From: Branchiostoma floridae
Lineage: Eukaryota; Chordata; Leptocardii; Amphioxiformes; Branchiostomatidae
Direction: 5' to 3'
Assembly (NCBI RefSeq): GCF_000003815.2
Contig: NC_049991.1
Coordinates: 14,149,357-14,213,356 of the forward strand
DNA length: 64,000 nucleotides
This document shows, one piece after another, positions 49,632 through 61,050 of this stretch. A program made the position numbers and the translations under genes. Each line of letters starts with the position of its first letter. Position 1 is the stretch's first letter. The notes beneath the pieces were generated by a model. It was not told the origin of the DNA. It did not search any database and saw nothing but the letters and a program-made list of their open reading frames with translations.

Positions 49632-49708
49632 CAACCTCGTCCTCTTATTGGCTAAGGCGATGCTTTTGAATCAAACGTTTAGCCTCGGCCAATAAGAGGA
49701 CAAGGTTG
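49632..49708. promoter_or_regulatory. Inverted CCAAT-box pair upstream of family copy 2
   Basis: Two 27-bp arms (49632-49658 and 49682-49708) match as inverted repeats with three mismatches. Each contains TCCTCTTATTGGC or its complement, so a CCAAT core is present in both orientations. The pair lies 75-150 bp upstream of the ATG at 49781, a position expected for NF-Y-type sites. Confidence 0.6.
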
Positions 49709-49780
49709 AGTTTTGACTGACTGCTGGAATTTAATAGGCTACGTGCCGGGCGATTCTGGAAAATTCTGAAGTTGTGCAAG

Positions 49781-51451
49781 ATGGCTGCGCTCGGACGTCC
49801 ACTTCGTCTCTTCACTCTGCTGTTCCTCCTGTTCTGCCTCTTTGTGGGCAGGTAGGTTAGCAGGGATTGTCTGTAATATTTCTTAGAAAAGTCGGAGAGT
49901 TTTGATCTTTTGATCATGTGAATTCTGAACAGAATGAAAAACTTTTTTCTTTCAATTTACCAACTGCGTCACGGGCAAAGTCCTGTTGCTTGCTGTCCGG
50001 AGAACTTTTCAATAGATATCCAGAATGTACGCGAGAGATTTTTTTCTTCTGTTTTTCCTGAAGTACATCAGGGGGGAGGCATTCTAGAGGGTGTTCGTGT
50101 CAGCTTGGAGCTTGGGGACCGTGGAGCGCGTGTTCTGCACCGTGTGGAAACAGTGGTAAGGGAAGAGCTGAGCATCAAAAATTGCTGCATCTATTTGTAC
50201 AGAAAAAGTTTGATCTTTGTTTGGTAAATTGTAATGTAAAGACTTGATCATTGTATACAACAGGATAGTTGAGTAGGAATAGTCACATTGCGGAATGGGT
50301 CTGAATCACAGTACCAGTACCTCGCTTGACAAATGGGGGTCTTAAGTTAAGAAGGCTTTTTAATCATGAACTGCACAGAACGAAATTTCACAATATTGCA
50401 TGCAAGTAAGGCTAGATCTCAGAATGCATCCGTACTGAAGATGAAGTTTAATAAGTCACGCGTACATTTCCAATAATTATGTTTTCGTCCTGTTGCCAGG
50501 CACAAGATCTCGCTACCGCACTAACTACTGTTGTAGTGTGGAGGGTTCGTCAACGCAGTGGGTGACGAATTCATGTAACCGGTTCTGCTACAACAGCGGC
50601 ACTCCATCCGGTAACGGCTGCATCTGTACCTCTCAGTACGAGGGACGATGCTGCGACGTGGATAAACCACAGGGTGGTGGAGGTGATATAAAATTTAGAT
50701 TAAGTTGTTTCTATCTAAAGTGCTCATATCAATGATTTTAACCACCAAGCATTTCAAGTTTAATGAAAGATGAGGTGCAGATAACTATCATTTTGTATGC
50801 GTCTATTACGAATATATTTACGGTCTTGTTTTGTTGGCGGCTTGGTACAGGGCACTATTCATAGGAACACTTCAACATTTCCAGGAAACAGTTCACCGTG
50901 TGTGACCACGCTGAGTTTGTTTTGGCTCAACTATCACAATGAGGGACATATCCAGCCTTGTAATGTGCGCTTTATATGAAATGGAATGTTTACAGTCGTT
51001 TAAAATAATCAAATTCTTGATACCCCAAGCCGGACAATGAAACATTCACCGTGGTCCGTAATAGTGTTTAGACCCACTAAAGAGACGTCCATCACACAAA
51101 ATATATCCTGTTGCAACAACATCCCAATTACTCATTATGAAAAACATTCCCTGTTTGAGCAAGAGATTTCCAAGATACTATCTTTGATTATCATCATTTA
51201 CATTTGTTGTTGGACGGTGTTTCTCAAAGTAATAATATCCTACAGATTTCCTGATGATAAAGTGAGGAATAGATCCCCAAACGCTCAGCTTATTCAAAAT
51301 GTTCTTTACAGGAGGCTCCGGCTCCATCAACATTCACCAGACGCAATCGCAGTCGCAATCGCAGACGACCGTTATTGTTGTTGTCGTTGTTGTCATCGTC
51401 GTGGTCATAATCATTATTGTTGCCGTGGTTCTTGGAATAAAATTTTGCTAG
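49781..51451 (+). CDS. Small type-I membrane protein, TSP1-like/EGF-like/TM (family copy 2)
   Basis: Four exons, 49781-49851, 50088-50155, 50500-50682 and 51312-51451 (TAG), give 153 residues with the same intron phases as copy 1. Residues 1-23 are a signal peptide (MAALGRPLRLFTLLFLLFCL). The TSP1-like part WGPWSACSAPCGNSG is followed by TRSRYR. The EGF-like part CNRFCYNSGTPSGNG is identical to copy 1 over this stretch, then CIC and GRCCDVDKPQ. The juxtamembrane segment is GSINIHQTQSQSQSQ. The helix (about 128-149) is almost pure Val/Ile and ends GIKFC. The last exon thus diverges far more than the EGF exon. AATAAA lies at 51795-51800. An inverted CCAAT pair sits 75 to 150 bp upstream of the ATG. 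Confidence 0.8.
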
Positions 51452-51839
51452 GTTCGGGAGATGAAGAGTGTAAGCACAAATGTACGTGCCCTATTGTCTT
51501 CTAAAAGGGCAATGGATTTGATATAGGTTTAGCCCAATTTTGCCGTGTTTTGTTGGGTTGCCTTGCTTTGTAGCTTATTGTGCAGTGTTGTAAATTAAAA
51601 AAGATATTGATGACATATATACACATCGACCATGTGTACCCATAATGGAGTTACTTTTCACGGATCATATGAAATGTCGGAAAATCAAATACAGCCTCAT
51701 GTTTCATGCTGTTACTGTATGTAGTGAACCACGTGTTGTGTTCAATCTTACGGTGTGACGTAAATCCATATATATTACAAACGGTTCGGAGCAAAATAAA
51801 TGCTTATTCCTAATTCAAACCGCCTCTCAGCGTATATTT

Positions 51840-52899
51840 ATGTGGTGGTTACTTAGCTGCTTTGCACCACTGAAAGTTGAGTTCAGGGGCAGCATCTGTA
51901 CCTCTCAGTACGAGGGGCGATGCTGTGACGTGGCAAAACCAGCAGGAGGTAACGTACTAGTAGTTGCTTTAACAGACATTGAAAAATGGCGTGCTAATAA
52001 AGGAACGCAACTTATTACACGACCTGTAATTCCTAAACTGACCTTTTGAAAGTGACGATCTTCTCTTCCTGGCAGCTTTAAAAAGTGGCGTCGTGTGTGG
52101 CGTAACTGGTAGAACGTTCGGCTTGTAATCCATAGGTCCCGAGTTCGATACATGCCGTGCCTACGACGTTGTGCCCTTGAGAAAGGCACTTTACACGGTA
52201 CCTGACTTCGATCAGGGAGGTAAAAGAAAGAAAGAACTATCTTCACCTTCTGTCTGTACTGTGTATGTGGCACTGTTAATATAAGGTACTAAAAGTCTGT
52301 CCAAAAGTAAACAGAAAAAGCAGGTGACTTGGAACCATGATTGAAGTCAAAAACATTTCCAGGAAAAAATAGTTAAGCTTACTTGAAAACGCAAAGTGTG
52401 TTTAAATGCTGATAAAAATGCCATGGTCTCTATTGTAATCATTGTTGGGGGACGAATCGCCAGGCTTTAATACATTGTCACCGCTGTAGTGATTGCATCG
52501 CTTTTCACGAGTAAACTATTTGAGAGAATCTATCTAAATTTATTTCGACCTTATCTTTTATACTGTATACAGTAAGGTCTTCCTGTGTACAAGTTGGCCC
52601 AATGTCAAAATTCAAGTTGACCACGCGTAAATTTGTGGCTAAATCTCCCCTTTTTATAGGAGACATCAACATCATCCAGCAAGGAGGCCCCAACAACGTC
52701 AACATTAACAACCAACAAGGTTCTAACAACGCAAACATTAACCACCAGGGAAGCTCCAGCACCGTTCACCAGACAACGATCCTGTCGAGAACCAACAAGG
52801 TCGTTATCGGCGTCACTGTCACTCTCTCTGTCATCGTATTGTTGGTGCGGTAGTCATGGTCTTCCTCATCTTTGTTTGCTGAAAATGTTGTGGATAGGT
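51840..52899 (+). pseudogene. Family copy 3, decayed TSP1-like/EGF-like/TM gene
   Basis: Two recognisable pieces remain. 51887-51948 encodes the end of the EGF-like module (CTSQYEGRCCDV), but CNRFCYNSG is lost and the acceptor phase does not match the family. 52660-52853 encodes a longer juxtamembrane region rich in Asn/Gln/Gly, then a hydrophobic stretch that stops early at TAG 52851. In a neighbouring frame the helix continues as VVMVFLIFVC and then meets TGA where copy 1 has TGC, followed by KCCG and TAG. So there is one frameshift and one nonsense change. No signal-peptide or TSP1 exon was found. A short two-exon product from the ATG at 51840 is conceivable but unlikely. Confidence 0.65.
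52088..52230 (+). mobile_element. tRNA-derived SINE
   Basis: A-box-like TGGCGTAACTGG and, 35 bp on, B-box-like CCCGAGTTCGATAC sit in a tRNA-like head (GTGTGGCGTAACTGGTAGAA). The body follows with TGCCCTTGAGAAAGGCACTT, a segment I associate with SINE bodies in deuterostomes. It is inserted in the intron of the decayed family copy 3. It is not a functional tRNA: the cloverleaf arms are degenerate. Confidence 0.7.
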
Positions 52900-55517
52900 T
52901 CATATCAAACAAACAAACAAATCAGAAAATATCAGAGCTTACAAAAGGACGATACATTTGCCAGTTCAATCAGTTTGATTTTGTTTTTGTCCGCGTGTCT
53001 CACTCTGTGATATAAACGATGACAATGTTTTATTCGTATGAAACATACATAGTAATAAGAGCACTTCTAGAAAAGAAAATATGTGTATGCACAATAATGT
53101 CATGTTTGGAAAAGCAAACACATTTTAACCACGGGTGCGTGAGAAGCATTAGTAAAGCACTATTGACAACCCTTACTAAAGTTTGTCGTTGGTATGGCAA
53201 TGTTTGTGGGAGTTGTAACGATCCGATCCGTGAACGTGCAGAGCTTGCAATTGAATTACATAAACGCAAACTATCATTATCAACTGTCGATTTGAGTCGC
53301 TATTCCTACACATGTAGTAATCGCATCTCCAGACATTCACCTCCGCCGTTGTTTATTTGAACCCGAATTCATGTTACCAATAAATCGTAGCGGTTGCAGC
53401 TAGAAAGTTGTCATTTTTCAAGTTGTCATCACTTCATACAGTAATAGCGAGAGTCCAAAGTGAGACAAAGGTCACTGAATGATGAAGGTCAGATGGAAGG
53501 CCGACGCGGCTTCAACACTTTGACGTTGCGTGTGTAGTTTGTTTGTCAGGGGTCAACTAACGACACAAAGGCCGCATTGGCAGAGCAACTTTGAAGTTTT
53601 GTTATACTGGGTACCCTTGAAATTTTTAATCTTTGTACAGTCAACATGTCATCTAACCCACCTGCACAATAACGTTTATCATGAGTTAGTATCGTGCACG
53701 TGAACATGCCATGACTGTCATGGTTACCAATTCAGCGTTCCTGGAATGAATCAAAGACACAAAAGGAAGGGTCGCCTCTGGGTCGCCTTGGTCAGGGTAA
53801 ATATTTCCAGGAATAGTTTTATCATGTGTCGGACCAATTTAAATTTGTTTTGTCTCGGCCATCACTTTGTTCTTTTCAATGGCCAATAACAAGTCCAAAG
53901 TACTGTACTTATCTGACATGATGCGCATTTTTAGTCATGTGCAATGTCCCATGCAAGCAAAATACACAACATGCTGAGGACAGAAAAACGGTCAAAGTAC
54001 CAAGCTCTTTACTTATCATGATATAAACTTAGCTAGTAGATACTACACGTGTTCAAGTGTAAGTAGGAAGCAGAGGGTGGCTTGACGACGAGAACACTGC
54101 TAAGCTGGAGGCACTCTCTCCTAACCATGACGTGCGACACCTGAAAGTACACTGGGAAAATGTGCACTTTGTGCATTCTATGCCTGAATTCCATACCTGA
54201 AAGGACATGACACTGGTTCTTGCCATATCTGCCAAATTTCCAGCTAAGTTATGTAGGTTAGCGTAAGAAGTGAATATATGTATCTAAATCTAGATTGAGT
54301 AAGGAGATGGCCCATGATTCATTTCATAGTTGAAAGAAATGCAGAGTACTCTATTGTTCAATTTGAAAATAAAATATACAATACTGTAGATAAAGTTAAT
54401 TTGTGTTATGGTGATTAAAATAAACAGTTGCCAAAGGTAAATGCAATATGTAAATATATGTCGATATGCTCTATTGCATTACATTGTATATGATGGATGG
54501 AATTAGAAAAATGGAAGAAAGAAGGATCTTCAGTTTTGATACCGTTTCCAGGCGAACCGAAAAGAAAGTAAGTTTCACAGTGTGGACGTCTAAATTCCTT
54601 AGATTCTCTGACTGGAATGATGCTCAGTGACAAATAATTGCATGATACAAAACATGATCTACTTTTGATATTTGTCGCAATAAAGCAATACACACGCTCA
54701 AAGTCATTTAAGGACAGGCAATTAGCAAGGGATAATCCGCTAAGGATCAGCAGGCGTCCGTGGCCTAGTGGACGTTAACCCACGTGAAAGACATCGACCT
54801 CTGCGATATTCACCGATCGGACGTTGACCTTTGCCTTTCTTTTGTTGTTCATTGAGATCTGGGTACCATTTTGCGTAGGGGCCCTGGTCTGAGAGAGGGA
54901 AGTGCGTAATACTCCGGTGAGCTTTTTTTTTCCTTTATACCAATGATAGTGCATACATGGGAATGGAAAGGAAAGTACATGTATAAAGGTCATCCTCCCA
55001 TTTCAGTGGTGCCGTAAACTATGTAAACCACCTTGTTGGTGATCTGGCGGGACAGGAAAGCTACCATGACGACAATTCCGTATGCGTTAGCCGAGGAGGT
55101 TTGCTTTAGCCATAGCCATATCCAGTAGGTACATAGGGGTGCATTTTGCTACAAAAACATACTGTAGTTTTTACGTAGGGGCAGACAATCAATCAACGAC
55201 AAACTGTTACCAAGGATACGACGTCATCTAACGTTTGACTGAGTCGAAGGATTACATCATAGATCATTACACATTTGTGTTGACGTCTAGCCGTGGCGTA
55301 TGGTCCTCCACAGGGGAATGGCCAAAGTTCAGTAAATGTTTACACTGGGAGGGGGGCAACTTCATGGTGACATCGCAAACGGATTATGAACAAATCGCAT
55401 GTGCACCGTTACGCCAATAACGAATAAAATAAAGTACCCTTTCCCAGAATGAATGTAACTACAAATACAATCCTGTATTTCAGACATTATAAGAACTGTG
55501 AGAGAACAGACAGAAGC
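52900..55517. other. Intergenic region upstream of the P450
   Basis: I see no supported gene in these 2.6 kb. A weak tRNA-like patch near 54751 (GTCCGTGGCCTAGTGG) has an A-box shape but no convincing B box. Confidence 0.5.
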
Positions 55518-58500
55518 ATGACGTCTCCTGCAGACCACCTGTTAGACCTGCTGGACATCCGTGTGACCTTGGTGCTCCTGTTACTCCTACTCGTCACCTA
55601 CTCCTACTCCAGACGTCCCAGGAACCTCCCACCCGGACCCTGGGGCTGGCCTGTCGTGGGAAGCCTGCCGAGTCTCGCCTGGGTAAACAACAGACCTAGT
55701 TCTGGCCTCTATCAGGCTTAACACATGTCGCTGGAAATAGTAGAAAATGGCATATAACGTTATAGACAGATAACACACCAAAGGAGTTTGACCAGCCCAA
55801 AACAGTTAGCGAGGAAGAGCCTGGTCTGTAGGGAGTCGCCATCTTCAAACGATATAAAAAAAGTACTCCCTATGTCGCAAACTGTAGTTTGGGCAGACAT
55901 CTGGTGTTTATTCCTGTGTATTTGTGTAGTCTGGTAGAGGCTAACGTAGTTCATGCATCCCAAGCGTAACAAGGTCGAAGCAACATGAAAATACGATATA
56001 AACACATGTTTGTACTCTAGTCATTTCAACTTACTGTGCTAAGATTTACTGTCACTTGAGAGAACTGCATTGTGCAATGTGAGAGAACTGAGAGATTTCC
56101 GCCTTTTTTTGCAGAGCCAGAATCTCCACCTGGACTTCATGGACTGGCAGAAGAAATATGGACCAGTCACATACTTCCGTATGGGGATGCTGGTTAGTAT
56201 GACATTTTAGACACAGCAGATATAAAAGTTCTTGAAAATTGTTGTTTACCTTTGATGGTAAATAGTATCATAACCGACAATTGCGTCAAACAGATATCCA
56301 GGCTTTTGAGTGTACGGTCAGATTTGCGGTCTTTTCCAGAACGACTGACTCAGCGACATATGTGACCTACCATATGTAACATTTGTGTTGCATGTCAGAG
56401 ACCCGGTGGGTCAGATAACTCGGGTGATGCCGTAGATTTGGCCCGAAAAACGGAAAACATTCATTTCTAACACCACGACTGCGTTATTCCAACTTTACTG
56501 GCTCAGTGATTATACTGTCTGTGTATGTTATCAATGATTAAAAGACTTACCAGTGGCACCTCACAGAGGATAAACTGAACTGAAACGATTATCGTGCAAT
56601 GCTTCACGTGTACTCTCATTGGCTTCAGGATGCTGTAGTGCTCGGGGGTTATGACACCATCCGACAGGCCATAGTGAAGCAGTCCGAGGTGTTCTCTAGC
56701 AGACCCGCTCACCTAGTGGTCCTGAACAAGATGTCGAAGAAGAAAGGTGTGTATGAAATTTTAACTATGAAGCCGTAGAGATTTAAAATCGTTGGATCCT
56801 TAGATACAAATGGCCGAAGTTCTTATGGTTCAGATAAGCGGTCTGGAAATTACGGAAAGTCTATCAAATCTTCAGGTCTGTCTTAACCTTTTACGCAAAG
56901 AATTATAACGTTCATCAGAGTCATACTTAACAGATATTTTCCGCATTTCCGTTGACAGGTATCGTCATGGCTCCGTCCGGTCCGCTCTGGAAAGAGCAGC
57001 GAAAGTTTGCCTTAACAACTCTGAGGAGTTTCGGCTTCGGGAAGCGAAGTCTGGAGGTGCAGATATCGGAGGAGACCTCAGCCTTGCTCGAGCAGATCCG
57101 GAACATTGGTGACAAACCGTTCAACATCACCAGGCCGCTGCAGAAGGCAACAACCAACATCATCAGCTCCATGGTCTTCGCACATCGCTTCGAGTATGAC
57201 AACCCCCAGTTCTTACAGTTCATGCAGGACTTTGACGACATTGCTGCAACCAACTTTCTAGCCATGCCTGAGAACATCCTCCCTTTCCTGCAATATGTCC
57301 TGGACAGTGGGAGCAAAGTAAGACAAAGTCACAAAACTAAAGTATTATTCGGGAATCATACAAATCATTATCGAGCCATCAATTGCAAAAACTTCAGGAT
57401 TTGGAATAGTGTTGATATAGCATTCAGATCTTTTAATCAAATAAGCTACCCATCGCACACCATTTTTTTATCTAATGAAAACGTACCTTTTAAGAGCAAA
57501 GCAAAGGAAAGGACAAAGCTTCATGATCTTTGATTGTTTTCCCAGGTGATTAAGATATCACAACGTCTTATCAACTTTGCCCAAGCAAAGATCAAGGAGC
57601 ATCAGCAGACGTTTGATCCGAACGACATCCGTGACTTCATCGACTCTTATCTGTTGGAGATGCAGGCCCAAGACCAGCTGAGTGACACTACCTTCACAGA
57701 AGAACAGCTGGTTATGACAGTGCTTGACTTATTCGTAGCGGGCACTGAAACTACGACCACCACCCTGCGATGGGCAAGCCTGTTGATGTTAGTGTACCCG
57801 GATATTCAGCAAAAGGTACATAGAAACCTTAGCAGTACATTGAAAACACGTCAGGTCGTACATGCATCTTGTAACATCGAACAGAATTGTGATGTTGTAC
57901 TTGAAGCATCACAACGCCGCGGTCTTTTCTAGACAGCACTTATTCTTGTCATCACTTCTCAGGGTCGTTTACAGCTAATTTCATGAGGCCCTTCTTCATG
58001 ATCAGGATAACGAATGTTATGTACATTTTTTGCGACCGCAATCACAGACTGGTGTTTGCATAATTATTTGATCCAATCAAAGAATTCTGATAATCTTCTT
58101 AAGCTTATCCAACAGCCTTGCCCTAAACACAGAACTTACAGTAATGTCTATGCCTGACGTCCTGTTTCTAACCCACAGGTCCATGAGGAGATTGACAGTG
58201 TTCTGGGACAGGGCCAGACCCCGTCCATGTCCCACCGTGACCAGCTGCCCTACACACAGGCTGTCCTGACGGAGGTCTCCAGGTTTGCAACTATCGTTCC
58301 CCTGAACGTGCCTCATACCACATCCGAGGACACCACCCTGAATGGGTAAGATGTTACAATAACATGGTGAACATGTAGAAGTAGAGATTGAAGATGTCAA
58401 TCGACACTCATGGATCAGCTTACAATACTGATGATTTTGCTTCTCAACGTAAGACGTTTTTTAATGGTTCCTGATAAAACGATCGGTTGATTGTCTTTGG

Positions 58501-59350
58501 AAAGACGACTGTCGTTGTTGAAGTCAAGCAAACAAAAACTCTCGCTTCCTTGAGCTCACAAAACCCTGTCTCGTTCCAGATACCACATTCCCAAGCAGAC
58601 TATCGTCATCCCCAGCATCTGGTCCGTCCATCACGACGAGAAGCTGTTTCCTCAACACGACAAGTTCGACCCCTCCCGTTTCCTGGACGAGAATGGGCAG
58701 TACAAGAAGGACGATCACGTCATGCCATTTTCCGCAGGTTTGTTCAATCAATAATCTATTATATAATAACAATAGTTATATTTGAAAGCACATTAGGTGT
58801 CATTCCCTCCGCCACAATGAGTATTCACTAATAATGATCCGTTCGAATTCTGTTCTTGTGTGTGAGTTGGGTGTGACGTTCATGAAGTTACTAGACGTCT
58901 AGTCTTCATAGCAGGCTCTCTGGGCCTTTTTTGGCTTCTTTTGTTGGCCATTTCTTTTTTTTTCTTGGTATCTGATTGCCAGCCGTCGCTAATTACTGGG
59001 CCCCTAGTAATCAGCGACGGCTGGCAATCAGTGACCAAGGAAAAAAAAAAGAAATGACCAGAAAAAGTGTATTACCCCAGAGAGCCTGCTATGGAGGCTA
59101 CTAGACGTCGACTGTTCGAGAAAGGTTTGTCACGTATACAGCATTGTATGCTGTTTATTTCTCTCCAGGACCGCGTATCTGTTTGGGTGAGCAGTTGGCA
59201 AGGATGGAGCTCTTCCTGTTCTTCACTTCGCTCATGCAGCACTTCACTTTCAAGATACCAGAGGGCGCCCCTACACCATCTCTGAAAGGACGCATCGCAG
59301 CCACACACTTCCCAGAGCCTTTTGACATAGTCGCCGTGGTCCGTGACTAA
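55518..59350 (+). CDS. Cytochrome P450, CYP2 clan, complete (498 aa)
   Basis: Eight exons, 55518-55682, 56115-56192, 56629-56746, 56959-57317, 57546-57815, 58179-58345, 58580-58737 and 59169-59350 (TAA), join in phase to 498 residues, the usual P450 length. An N-terminal membrane anchor spans about 14-31. The proline hinge PPGP is at 38-41. The C-helix motif WKEQR is at 131-135. The I-helix oxygen-activation motif AGTETT is at 305-310. The K-helix E-x-x-R is E362/R365. The PERF-like FDPSRF follows, and the heme loop FSAGPRICLG has the thiolate Cys443. All catalytic landmarks are present. It should be an ER monooxygenase using P450 reductase; [13 protein letters not shown] and the exon layout favour CYP2 (CYP2U/2J/2R-like), but substrate and subfamily cannot be read. 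AATAAA lies at 59854-59859. Confidence 0.95.
58889..59114. mobile_element. Hairpin MITE in the last P450 intron
   Basis: The outer arms carry CTAGACGTCTAGT-type ends, then TAGCAGGCTCTCTGGG (58909) mirrored by CCCAGAGAGCCTGCTA (ending 59091). The inner arms GATTGCCAGCCGTCGCT and AGCGACGGCTGGCAATC are perfect complements. The whole element of about 226 bp folds on itself. It ends about 55 bp before the last exon. Confidence 0.85.
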
Positions 59351-59853
59351 AGCAACACGTTATTACCTACCACAAAAGAGGTTCTAATCAAGAGTGCTTG
59401 TTTGTCTGTAAACAAAATAACTGGTAACATAGATGACTAGATGAATTCCTACTATATTCTAGGTGTGTGTAGGGGAGGGCTTTGCTTAAAAGGAACAGGT
59501 GATTGGGTTTGTTGGAAGATCTGTCTTACTGGATTTGAACTCTTTAAGGTTCCTGTTGTGAAGGTGTTGCGCTGTTACGCTAGAGGAAGCTTCTTAACAA
59601 TAACTGTAGTTCTCAGTGTTTTAGTGGGCTTCTGTTGATCCCTCAGTATAGTACCGATCCTGCTTAAACAGTTTGCAAAAATGTAACTTAACCTCAATTC
59701 AAAACCGAAACGATTGTCTTACAAACAACTGTAAATGCTGACGTCTTGAAGTCTGAACAGTTTTAAATAGAGTGTTTACAGCTCCTTTATAATGCGAGTT
59801 GGAGTGCTAAGCTAGTATTCAGTATACAACTATACATTGAATGTAAATCTGCT

Positions 59854-59918
59854 AATAAAACCAGTGCCGTCACAAATCAAAGGACAACATAGTGGTTAAT
59901 GCACCCTCAAGATTTATT
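59854..59918. terminator. Facing poly(A) signals of the P450 (+) and ZP-like gene (-)
   Basis: AATAAA on plus at 59854-59859 and AATAAA on minus at 59918-59913 face each other, so the two transcripts end within or across a few tens of bases. Confidence 0.65.
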
Positions 59919-60032
59919 TACTTTGTAATGTAAATCAAAAGTTGAATCAAGAAGTGTGGAATAATCAGCAGTGAGGACAACCTGCTGTCTGGCACGGCAT
60001 CTTTTCGTGCTCGTGTGTGAGACTGGGTCCCC

Positions 60033-60384
60033 TCACTCTGAGTCGGTAGAGGTAACTGCATGGTACAGGGGGCGCTGCTGCCGCTTCCTGATGGCCACAC
60101 CCACCGCCATGAGGAGCACACCGCACAGGAACCCTCCCACAACCAGCAGGCCTGACGTCACGGGGCCCCAGCCCTTCTCACCTGTAGCTGTGCAGACAGA
60201 AACCTGCATCACAACGAATTAACATTTCTCTCGTAAGATCTAACATAAAATGGCGTAACAGGGTGGTTAAATAGTCACGTTTTAAATGACCCCAGGTAAT
60301 ACATATATGTTTCCAAGGAGACTAAAAATACCTCCTTGATCTATCTATGTGCATCTATATATCTCTCTCTATCTATCGATCTAT

Positions 60385-60416
<32 letters not shown>

Positions 60417-60636
60417 AAGGAAAAATAGCAGAACATACTGGATAGAACATTGAGCTTGCTATTAATACAGAAACAATTTTACGACAATAAACATATCAGA
60501 AAGCATGGCGACGCACCCTTCCCGTGATACACCGGAGGTCCCTGGGAGATGAAGTGGCGACCGGTCATCGGCAGCTCCCTCTTGCTCCTGGCATCGTTAC
60601 TGCAGCCCTGGGCGCACCGCGAGGTCGGATCGGAAG
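60033..60636 (-). CDS. ZP-domain membrane protein, C-terminal exons (5' part not found in window)
   Basis: Exon 60636-60517 encodes SRCAQGC followed by ARSKRELPMTGR. This is the C-x-x-G-C end of a zona-pellucida domain followed by a furin-type RSKR site. Exon 60187-60033 (or 60181, a six-base acceptor choice that keeps frame) encodes the membrane helix SGLLVVGGFLCGVLLMAVGV, a basic stop-transfer RKRQQR and a short tail ending STDSE before TGA at 60033. This layout (ZP end, cleavage site, TM, short tail) is standard for ZP proteins, whose ectodomain polymerises into extracellular matrix after cleavage. Upstream exons should lie further right on the minus strand; I could not locate them within the window. 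Confidence 0.7.
60337..60417. repeat. (ATCT)n microsatellite
   Basis: Imperfect ATCT repeats become perfect toward 60384-60416, within the intron of the ZP-like gene. Confidence 0.95.
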
Positions 60637-61050
60637 CTTTGCGAAAGAAACCTTATAGCATTGTCAAACCGAGTAGCTGATAAAAGCTTGTTGCATTTGC
60701 TTAGTGATTCACCTTTCTTCAAAGATCTTCAATAAGGAAGATGCGTTAAAACCCAATCTACATATTGCGCCCAAAGTTCAGGGTCTCCTGCACAGGCTTT
60801 TTCAATACTATCACGGTTCCTTTCCTGCTCTCAATGCAAACTCAAAGCACCAAACACTAAGACGTGTCAGCTACCTATCCAAGTCGCACGCACTATTTTA
60901 ATAAACCTGACCTGACGCGGAATAATATCAATGTGTACACAGGCACCAAGCCGGGGAACTCCAACATTGGTTGATCGAATACTGTTCTGGTGGACGTACA
61001 GGCTGAGTAGAGGATTTCCATCAAGTGAATTGGGATTACTGAGGTGGAAG

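Noticed and set aside
49200-49655. 151-codon frame upstream of family copy 2
   Set aside because: No recognisable domain or splice sites, and it overlaps the CCAAT inverted repeat that better fits a promoter.
54751-54800. tRNA-like patch GTCCGTGGCCTAGTGG
   Set aside because: It has an A-box shape but no B box and no cloverleaf; at best a SINE relic.
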